The notes beneath the pieces were generated by a model. It searched no databases. It had not been told where the DNA came from and worked only from the letters and a program-made list of their open reading frames with translations. Below, piece after piece: positions 6,901 to 10,000 of a DNA stretch of 10,000 nucleotides. Source of the DNA: Chrysomallon squamiferum (lineage: Eukaryota > Mollusca > Gastropoda > Neomphalida > Peltospiridae); NCBI GenBank assembly GCA_012295275.1, contig CM022670.1, positions 38,687,251 through 38,697,250 on the forward strand. Direction: 5' to 3'. Position 1 is the stretch's first letter; each line of letters opens with the position of its first letter. Both the position numbers and the translations under genes were made by a program.

Positions 6901-9441
6901 TTAATAGTTACCAAACTATGAAAGTATTTGGTTAAACTTGACAGAATATCAGTAAATCATAAAATCATTTTGAAGGACAAATAAATTTGATTATTGAAAA
7001 ACAAAAGTCTGGAAAAAGTAATATAGTTAATTTTTTATTTATATTATTTTTCTTAATTTAGTAATGTTTTTCGAGACTTTTTTAATTATTATTATTTTTT
7101 TTTTATAAATTTTTTTTTTTCATTAGGTGATGATCCATCCAGTATTGCTAGACAGCCAAAGTTACCTCCACATTTGTCAGAACATGAACGAGATCCTCTT
7201 TCAATTGTTCCAGAGGTACTTGGCACCAATATTCAAATTTTAGTTTTATTATCATTTATATTATATTCATTAATATCTGCAGATGTAAAATTTTTGTTGA
7301 TATTTGTACTGAATGGGTTTCTAAGAGTAATGTAAATAAAACAAAACACTAACAGAAGTAACCTAAATAAGTATGAAAACCAAGCCCACATTTGACATGC
7401 ACATTTCTGTTCAGATAGCAGTATTAGATGATTGAAAAAATCAACATAGAGATAATTGAAAAATTATTCTTACACTAATTCTGGTTTGATTTCGTAATTA
7501 TTTCAATTAACAACACTACAAGTTTCGTATCTGATCATTATTGGTGTTTGTTTTTCTTTTCATTTCAAGTTGAATACAAATGTATTGGGTTGTTATTTAG
7601 TTTTGTACATTTTTTTCAGGAAGTGATTGAAAAATCCCATCTGTCTGGAGATTATTTCATCAGTTTCTTACATCAGAACTATTTAGAGTTTTTCACTCAG
7701 TTATCTGATGTGGTGCGAGCGAGTGACTACATCAGCGATGCTGATTTCTTTACTGGTGATTGGGAGGTGTGTGTCTGCTTTTGTTTTCACTTATCATATT
7801 CTTGGCTAGACAGGTCTTTTGACAGCTGCTTGATAAACTTAAAAATTGTAATTGTTATTAATTAAGTTACATGCTAGCTTGAAATGTTCAGTTAGAACTA
7901 TACACTGGTAAATTATATACTTTTGTGCTCACTTATGTACACAGTTGCACACACACACATACAAGGACAGACACGCACATACTTACACATGCACACACTT
8001 GTGCACAGACGCATGCATATATACACTCTTAATTCATCCAGTCCATCAATAGCGGGGAGTGACATGTATATCTAAATAGAATGTGTAAACCATACAGAAA
8101 ACAATTTCATTTCTTTTTAAAGAGTAAATGATGAATACTCATTATTATTTGTTCCCAGTCTAGATCAGTGATGCAGAGCTATGCTGTTTCAATAGCTTCT
8201 CGTGGTATTATACATTCCAACACAGACTCAGCTAAACACAAGTCACAAAGAGTAGGCCCTGGCTGGAAACCTCTTCACAAATCTCAGTGGTTTTCTGTAC
8301 AGAAAAAAGTAATTCTTGTATTTTGTTTGTTTCAGTTTGTTGTTCATTTTATATCATTTCGAAAGTGAATTACTTTATAGAGTGATTCATTTTAACGTAA
8401 CCATTTTTGTCATTGTATTTGTCTAACAATAAGATAAAAAGGAATTTTAAAGATAATTACTTTTCACAGATTTTTTATAAACACTTAATTTTAAAATTAT
8501 TCACTTAATTGTATCATTTTTATTATTAATAAGATAAATAGCATTCTTGAAAAGAATTACTGTTAAAAAATCTGTTGTAAACACTTGTTGCTGAATCATT
8601 TGAATTATACTGTTTACAGCATTACATTTATCTAACAATAAGGTAAATAGCAATTTGAAAGAGAATTACTTTCCAGAAAACAATTTTCGACTTCTTATAA
8701 AAGGATTCATCTCATTACATTTTTACCTAATTATACTAATAAGATATGTATTATAAATTGTTTCTTGAAGCTTATAATCATACAAGATTTTAAAAATAAT
8801 AGGGCTAATTATTTTTTCTAAATAGAAGAATTTTTTATGTTATAAACTGTAAATGTCTGTATGTTTTTCAACTGCTTTCATTCCAGTCAAAACAAAACAG
8901 TCAGACAGCTTGTGATTTATTTAAAGGTAAGAATTTTGTTTTTGTTTGTTGCAAACATACACACATCATTAAATTGTCTTTATGTATTCTTGTGTTTATT
9001 TTATTAGCATTTTATTGTTATATTTTGATTAATCAATGTAGATTATAAAAATGCATGTCACAGTTTTTATTTAAATAACCAAAATGTTACATTGAATAAT
9101 TTAGTTTCTAAAAAAACATCCCTTAAGTTATATTCCTGAGAAATATCAGTTAGAAATATCACCAGCGATTAAATAAATGTTGAATATATATAGTACCAGA
9201 CTAATGGTTAGGAATGCTGTTTTATAAAGTCACACACTGACACTTTTTGATTATATTGTAAAAAGGTAACTACAAAAGAACAATTACAGCATGTTTATGT
9301 AATATATATATATTTAATATGACAAAAACAATTAATGATTATATTTTGTGTTTTATTCAGGTAGTCACTGTGCACCTGAAGTTCTGTGGACAGAAATTGT
9401 TCCATTCATGAATCTTATTAACATTAGACTGCACAGTCCTA
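2149..9441 (+). CDS. RAD17: RAD17 checkpoint clamp loader subunit (15 exons, 3' incomplete)
   Basis: The spliced product is the large subunit of the RAD17-RFC2-5 complex. That AAA+ clamp loader places the RAD9-HUS1-RAD1 (9-1-1) ring on damaged or stalled DNA in the nucleus and so enables ATR/CHK1 signalling. The exons join in consistent phase (2149-2190, 2610-2885, 3160-3237, 3521-3686, 4245-4381, 4618-4670, 5071-5194, 5682-5751, 6057-6165, 6574-6753, 7127-7215, 7620-7766, 8159-8308, 8887-8926, 9361-9441). They give about 580 residues, against about 670-680 in vertebrates. Domain order: disordered tail with W-V/S-F-D-D-F, serine run, basic cluster and PIP-like box (1-100); AAA+ core with Walker A (about 142-149), KYxxL (213-217) and Walker B (about 229-234); lid with G-D-I-R (about 340); basic linker; helical C-terminal domain. 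The C-terminal ATR-site and 9-1-1 tail region is not in the window. One frame break in exon 7 (5168-5173) interrupts the reading frame as given. Identity is very secure. Confidence 0.96.
2191..2609 (+). other. RAD17 intron 1
   Basis: GTATCA donor, acceptor CTTCTCCAG. AT-rich with no repeat longer than short T or A runs; nothing else is recognised. Confidence 0.8.
2610..2885 (+). CDS. RAD17: RAD17 exon 2: N-terminal disordered tail, NLS-like and PIP-like motifs
   Basis: 92 codons, phase 0 at both ends, acceptor CTTCTCCAG and donor GTTTGT. In order: W-V-A-S-S-F-D-D-F (conserved RAD17 N-terminal motif), an acidic/Ser stretch with six consecutive Ser from a TCA repeat (2676-2693), and a basic cluster S-K-K-R-P-R that could act as a nuclear localisation signal. 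Directly after it comes Q-S-S-V-K-K-F-F (residues 62-69), which fits the PCNA-binding consensus Q-x-x-h-x-x-a-a and is followed by an S-Q dipeptide. The exon ends with L-W-S-E-K-F-E-P-K, equivalent to P-W-V-D-K-Y-K-P of human RAD17 and the segment that leads RFC-type AAA+ domains. The tail is poorly conserved across animals, so its motifs are predictions. Confidence 0.92.
2676..2693 (+). repeat. (TCA)5-TCT coding trinucleotide repeat, poly-Ser
   Basis: A trinucleotide run inside exon 2 encodes six serines. The surrounding ATCATC strings extend the repeat-like texture to about 2660-2700. Being a multiple of three, length changes would only alter the serine count in a tail that appears disordered. 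Confidence 0.85.
2886..3159 (+). other. RAD17 intron 2
   Basis: Unusual GTTTGT donor and TTATTTCAG acceptor. It contains a T15 run at about 2940-2954; otherwise featureless AT-rich DNA. Confidence 0.8.
3160..3237 (+). CDS. RAD17: RAD17 exon 3: entry to AAA+ domain
   Basis: 26 codons, phase 0 at both ends, acceptor TTATTTCAG, donor GTTTGT. The peptide reads G-E-L-A-V-H-K-K-K-I-E-E-L-E-T-W-L, nearly identical to the L-A-V-H-K-K-K-I-E-E-V-E-T-W-L stretch of human RAD17. This is the helix preceding the P-loop in RFC-like clamp loaders, in the region that contacts the bound adenine. The final residues (S-R-T-K-N-A-Y-K) correspond to the variable loop before the first beta strand. Confidence 0.95.
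3251..3293. repeat. Imperfect GT-rich microsatellite
   Basis: A run of GT dinucleotides broken by CT, AT and GA steps, just inside the start of intron 3. It is similar in texture to the repeats at 5901-5930 and, on the opposite strand, 7938-8027. Confidence 0.85.
3301..3330. repeat. (ATA)6 plus (AAAT)3 simple repeat
   Basis: Six ATA units pass directly into AAAT units in intron 3. Confidence 0.9.
3521..3686 (+). CDS. RAD17: RAD17 exon 4: Walker A (P-loop)
   Basis: 55 codons plus one base (enters phase 0, leaves phase 1), acceptor CCTGTTTAACAG, donor GTAATA. I-L-L-M-T-G-P-S-G-A-G-K-T-A-A-I is the first beta strand and P-loop of the AAA+ ATPase. The Walker A motif G-P-S-G-A-G-K-T (3548-3571) keeps the catalytic Lys and Thr, and has Ser and Ala where human has Pro and Cys. 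It continues with V-Q-E-W-T-N-P-A-L, matching human V-Q-E-W-I-N-P-V-L. The ATP site made here powers opening of the 9-1-1 ring. Confidence 0.97.
3904..3963. repeat. (ATT)20 microsatellite
   Basis: Twenty perfect ATT units in intron 4, preceded by diverged TTAATTATTAATT units. Probably highly polymorphic. Confidence 0.97.
4144..4163. repeat. T20 homopolymer
   Basis: A run of 20 T bases in intron 4. Its length is likely to be unreliable in any assembly. Confidence 0.95.
4245..4381 (+). CDS. RAD17: RAD17 exon 5: KYxxL motif and Walker B strand
   Basis: Two bases completing a Glu codon plus 45 codons (enters phase 1, leaves phase 0), acceptor TTTTGTAG, donor GTATTT. Y-E-S-Q-M-T-Q-F-Q-N-F-L-L-R-A-N-K-Y-H-S-L-E-M-L-G aligns without gaps to Y-Q-S-Q-I-A-V-F-K-E-F-L-L-R-A-T-K-Y-N-K-L-Q-M-L-G of the human protein. 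K-Y-H-S-L (4319-4333) is the KYxxL motif described as needed for RAD17 to bind 9-1-1. The exon ends in K-I-I-F-V-E, the hydrophobic Walker B strand with its first acidic residue; the second comes from exon 6. Confidence 0.96.
4382..4617 (+). other. RAD17 intron 5
   Basis: 236 bp, the shortest placed intron, donor GTATTT, acceptor ATTTTCAG directly followed by GAG. Plain AT-rich sequence. Confidence 0.85.
4618..4670 (+). CDS. RAD17: RAD17 exon 6: end of Walker B
   Basis: 17 codons plus two bases (enters phase 0, leaves phase 2), acceptor ATTTTCAG, donor GTATAT. E-M-P-N-N-F-F-R-D-I-S-A-F-H-D-I-L matches human D-L-P-N-Q-F-Y-R-D-S-H-T-L-H-E-V-L. The first residue is Glu, so the Walker B pair reads V-E-E instead of the vertebrate V-E-D. 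The acceptor is a CAG-GAG tandem, so use of the second AG would drop one Glu. Confidence 0.93.
4671..5070 (+). other. RAD17 intron 6
   Basis: 400 bp, donor GTATAT, acceptor TCATTTACAG. A 70-codon open frame (4906-5118) that runs from this intron into exon 7 is in the wrong frame for the protein and is only a shadow. No other feature is seen. Confidence 0.8.
5071..5194 (+). CDS. RAD17: RAD17 exon 7: sensor-1 region, with an internal frame break
   Basis: Acceptor TCATTTACAG (phase 2 in), donor GTCAGT (phase 2 out). The first part reads R-K-Y-H-R-V-G-R-C-P-L-V-F-A-V-S-D-S-T-S-G-E and then E-R-L-L-F-P-A-D-L, closely matching human R-K-Y-V-R-I-G-R-C-P-L-I-F-I-I-S-D-S-L-S-G-D and R-L-L-F-P-K-E-I. 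This is the sensor-1 strand and the following loop. In that frame TTG-CGA is followed at once by TGA (5171-5173). The conserved continuation E-L-R-I-D-N-I-S-F-N-P lies one base further on (+1 frame from 5172) and joins exon 8 correctly. Either one base is extra, or, as fits the family length better, two bases are missing between CGA and TGAA. A sequencing or assembly indel is the simplest explanation. Confidence 0.9.
5195..5681 (+). other. RAD17 intron 7
   Basis: 487 bp, donor GTCAGT, acceptor TATGTTTTCAG. It has short ATT repeats (about 5310-5322), a C5 run in an A-rich context, and an AT-only inverted repeat near 5391-5412 (ATTATTA against TAATAAT). No coding signal. Confidence 0.8.
5682..5751 (+). 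CDS. RAD17: RAD17 exon 8: SFNPVAPT motif
   Basis: One base completing a Ser codon plus 23 codons (phase 2 in, phase 0 out), acceptor TATGTTTTCAG, donor GTAAAA. S-F-N-P-V-A-P-T-M-M-I-K-V-L-T-R-I matches human S-F-N-P-V-A-P-T-I-M-M-K-F-L-N-R-I. This is the hallmark segment linking the AAA+ core to its helical lid. The good fit shows that the frame lost in exon 7 is regained by the time of this junction. Confidence 0.96.
5853..5872. repeat. (AAAT)5 microsatellite
   Basis: Five perfect AAAT units in intron 8. Confidence 0.9.
5901..5930. repeat. Imperfect GT repeat
   Basis: GT dinucleotides interrupted by CT, GA and AA steps, resembling the repeat in intron 3. Confidence 0.85.
6057..6165 (+). 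CDS. RAD17: RAD17 exon 9: AAA+ lid with sensor 2 (GDIR)
   Basis: 36 codons plus one base (phase 0 in, phase 1 out), acceptor AATGATACAG, donor GTAACA. S-A-G-D-I-R-S-A-V-N-A-L-Q-F matches human C-S-G-D-I-R-S-A-I-N-S-L-Q-F. The Arg of G-D-I-R (6117-6128) is the sensor-2 residue of RFC-type AAA+ lids. The first 20 residues correspond to the variable helix P-D-K-T-S-L-E-L-L of the human protein and are diverged. A minus-strand open frame over 5930-6124 is only the reverse shadow of this exon. Confidence 0.95.
6166..6573 (+). other. RAD17 intron 9
   Basis: 408 bp, donor GTAACA, acceptor TTGCCTGTTTCAG. AT-rich with A and T runs; nothing else is recognised. Confidence 0.8.
6574..6753 (+). CDS. RAD17: RAD17 exon 10: basic linker and start of helical domain
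   Basis: Two bases completing an Asp codon, 59 codons and one base (phase 1 in, phase 1 out), acceptor TTGCCTGTTTCAG, consensus donor GTAAGT. The first half is Ser/Thr/Lys-rich (including K-T-K-T-K-T), equivalent to the basic R-P-R-K-K-G and S-K-S-K-R-R-K-K linker of human RAD17, which may help DNA binding or nuclear import. The second half, G-A-R-D-T-S-C-F-L-F-H-A-I-G-K-I-L-Y-C-K-R, matches human G-K-D-V-S-L-F-L-F-R-A-L-G-K-I-L-Y-C-K-R and starts the C-terminal helical domain. Confidence 0.95.
6754..7126 (+). other. RAD17 intron 10
   Basis: 373 bp, consensus donor GTAAGT, T-rich tract (7094-7120) and acceptor CATTAG. No additional feature. Confidence 0.8.
7127..7215 (+). CDS. RAD17: RAD17 exon 11: HLSEHERD segment
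   Basis: Two bases completing Arg plus 29 codons (phase 1 in, phase 0 out), acceptor CATTAG, donor GTACTT. L-P-P-H-L-S-E-H-E-R-D-P-L-S-I-V-P-E aligns to human L-P-S-H-L-S-E-Y-E-R-D-T-L-L-V-E-P-E. It is a conserved RAD17-specific stretch in the collar-like helical domain and helps distinguish the protein from RFC1 and CTF18. Confidence 0.95.
7216..7619 (+). other. RAD17 intron 11
   Basis: 404 bp, donor GTACTT, acceptor TTTTTTCAG. No repeats of note and no exon-like sequence. Confidence 0.8.
7620..7766 (+). CDS. RAD17: RAD17 exon 12: LHQNY helical segment
   Basis: 49 codons, phase 0 at both ends, acceptor TTTTTTCAG, donor GTGTGT. E-V-I-E-K-S-H-L-S-G-D-Y-F then L-H-Q-N-Y-L-E-F-F-T-Q-L-S-D-V-V-R-A-S-D-Y and finally G-D-W-E match human E-V-V-E-M-S-H-M-P-G-D-L-F, L-H-Q-N-Y-I-D-F-F-M-E-I-D-D-I-V-R-A-S-E-F and G-D-W-N. 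L-H-Q-N-Y is among the best conserved parts of RAD17. Confidence 0.97.
7767..8158 (+). other. RAD17 intron 12 with CA-rich repeat
   Basis: 392 bp. The donor GTGTGT is itself part of a short GT run. An imperfect CA-rich stretch fills 7938-8027. Acceptor TTGTTCCCAG. Confidence 0.85.
7938..8027. repeat. Imperfect CA-rich microsatellite
   Basis: CA dinucleotides with frequent TA, GA and GC substitutions, with short segments such as CACACACACACAT and ACACACTTG, ending in GCATGCATATATACAC. About 90 bp, an old and degraded microsatellite. Confidence 0.85.
8159..8308 (+). CDS. RAD17: RAD17 exon 13: RPLHKxQWF segment
   Basis: 50 codons, phase 0 at both ends, acceptor TTGTTCCCAG, donor GTAATT. S-Y-A-V-S-I-A-S-R-G-I-I-H-S-N matches human E-Y-S-T-S-I-A-T-R-G-V-M-H-S-N, and W-K-P-L-H-K-S-Q-W-F matches F-R-P-L-H-K-P-Q-W-F. 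The linker between them differs in sequence and length, as is usual in the family. Confidence 0.96.
8309..8886 (+). other. RAD17 intron 13
   Basis: 578 bp, the longest fully placed intron, donor GTAATT, acceptor TTTCATTCCAG. Most of it is a diverged tandem repeat (8367-8790) with a period of about 100 bp. Confidence 0.85.
8367..8790. repeat. Degenerate tandem repeat, about 100-109 bp unit
   Basis: The anchor AATAAGATA (AATAAGGTA in one copy) recurs at 8428, 8528, 8637 and 8738, with spacings of 100, 109 and 101. A second anchor, GAATTACT or ATAATTACT, recurs in register at 8367, 8454, 8554 and 8663. Shared neighbouring strings include TAAACACTT (two copies), AAATAGCA/AAATAGCAT and TCTAACAATAAG. 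There are three full copies plus partial copies at each end, strongly diverged. It could be an old intronic minisatellite; no coding capacity. Confidence 0.7.
8887..8926 (+). CDS. RAD17: RAD17 exon 14 (small exon)
   Basis: 13 codons plus one base (phase 0 in, phase 1 out), acceptor TTTCATTCCAG, donor GTAAGA. The peptide S-K-Q-N-S-Q-T-A-C-D-L-F-K corresponds in position to human Y-R-E-N-C-L-A-A-K-A-L-F-P. Similarity is modest, but strong splice sites on both sides and exact phase with exons 13 and 15 support it. Confidence 0.85.
8927..9360 (+). other. RAD17 intron 14
   Basis: 434 bp, donor GTAAGA, acceptor TGTTTTATTCAG. A short (AT)n at about 9301-9312; nothing else is seen. Confidence 0.8.
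9361..9441 (+). CDS. RAD17: RAD17 exon 15, last placed exon
   Basis: Two bases completing Gly, 26 codons and one base (phase 1 in, phase 1 out), acceptor TGTTTTATTCAG, near-consensus donor GTGAGT. C-A-P-E-V-L-W-T-E-I-V-P-F-M-N-L-I-N-I corresponds to human C-L-P-A-L-C-L-Q-T-Q-L-L-P-Y-L-A-L-L-T-I. Reading through the donor meets TAA two codons later, which supports splicing here. The following exon is not securely identified in the window, so the protein is incomplete at its C-terminus. Confidence 0.9.
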
Positions 9442-10000
9442 GTGAGTAAAAATGGAACCTAAATACTTACCTTCATATTTCTAACTTTTTGTTACATTGG
9501 GTTACTGGAAATCACACTTTGCTAATAACAAAGTATAGGAATAATATAAAAACTAAATAGTAAATAAACAGCTGTTATCTTCTTTTAAAAAAAAAAAAAT
9601 GTTTTTAATGTGTACTTGGTTATATTTTGTATAAAAATGGAAAATGTTATATAATAGCAATTATATTATTATCAGATCATAATAGAACAACTAACAAGCT
9701 CTCTTTCTGTGAAATATTTTTATATTTGTATAGTAAAGGTTACAAAATTATAATTCTCAAGTCAGATATCAACCTTATCACATTCCTTTAAAACATTTCC
9801 CAAATAATGTTTCCAAGATAATCTTTATAATCACATGGATGATGTAAAAGTGACACAAAACAAACTGGTTTATTTATTGTTGTTAACATTTTGTTTTACC
9901 AATGAGAATGTCTGCATAATTCATGTGTGAATACTTTAAACTAAAGTGTTGAGATACTATCAAGTACATTTTGCTCTGTTACAGACTAAGTTTATGACAT
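9442..10000 (+). other. Intron 15 (to window end) with unresolved next exon
   Basis: The sequence after the GTGAGT donor is AT-rich with an A13 run near 9587-9599 and no segment resembling the R-N-Q-A-Q-I-S-F-I-Q-D-I-G-R-L-P-L stretch expected next. A good acceptor-like string (TTTTGCTCTGTTACAG) ends at 9984, but joined in the required phase it gives Asn followed directly by TAA. The next true exon probably lies beyond the window. Confidence 0.6.

Noticed and set aside
2149-9441. RFC1, CTF18 or a generic AAA+ gene as an alternative identity
   Set aside because: The segments L-A-V-H-K-K-K-I, S-F-N-P-V-A-P-T, H-L-S-E-x-E-R-D and L-H-Q-N-Y are specific to RAD17, and their order and spacing match it throughout.
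9676-9735. Candidate extra exon between 9675 (CAG) and a GTAAAG donor
   Set aside because: In the phase left by exon 15 it is open and gives a short L-S-F-containing peptide loosely like the human I-S-F segment. The acceptor lacks a polypyrimidine tract, and the match is only two or three residues in AT-rich DNA.
1-10000. Novel multi-gene or mobile genetic system, CRISPR array, tRNA or rRNA
   Set aside because: No array of spaced repeats, no cloverleaf-like sequence, no transposase or reverse-transcriptase motif, and no second gene could be found; the window is one intron-rich animal gene with its upstream DNA.

Overview
The window carries one recognisable gene, on the + strand: the 5' and central part of a metazoan RAD17 gene (checkpoint clamp loader, the large subunit of the RAD17-RFC complex). 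Fifteen coding exons can be placed by GT-AG splice sites, continuous reading phase and close similarity to vertebrate RAD17. They run from an ATG at 2149 to a donor at 9442 and encode about 580 residues. Vertebrate RAD17 has about 670-680, so roughly the last 100 residues lie beyond the window. Conserved landmarks are the N-terminal W-V-x-x-S-F-D-D-F motif, L-A-V-H-K-K-K-I, Walker A G-P-S-G-A-G-K-T, the 9-1-1-contact motif K-Y-x-x-L, the Walker B segment, S-F-N-P-V-A-P-T, G-D-I-R (sensor 2), L-Y-C-K-R and L-H-Q-N-Y.

Organism: an animal with a very AT-rich genome. Every placed intron is GT-AG and short (about 235-580 bp), and they are full of poly-T, (AT)n, (ATT)n, (AAAT)n and imperfect CA/GT repeats. 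The protein is clearly animal-like but diverged from vertebrates. The repeat texture, above all the long imperfect CA/GT stretches, recalls mollusc and especially cephalopod DNA. That assignment is an impression, not a demonstration.

Layout: 1-2130 is AT-rich and non-coding, holding the presumed promoter or 5' UTR. 2131-2190 is the exon with the start codon, preceded by a four-codon in-frame upstream ORF. 2610-3237 encodes the N-terminal tail and the entry to the AAA+ domain. 3521-6165 encodes the AAA+ ATPase and lid. 6574-6753 encodes a basic low-complexity linker and the start of the next helical domain. 7127-9441 encodes the C-terminal helical (collar-like) domain. 9442-10000 is intronic, or includes the edge of a further exon.

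The main anomalies are a reading-frame break inside otherwise well conserved exon 7 (near 5168-5173), a PCNA-box-like motif in the N-terminal tail, an E-E pair in place of E-D at Walker B, and a degenerate tandem repeat of about 100 bp in intron 13. I see no novel multi-gene system, no RNA gene and no intact mobile element.
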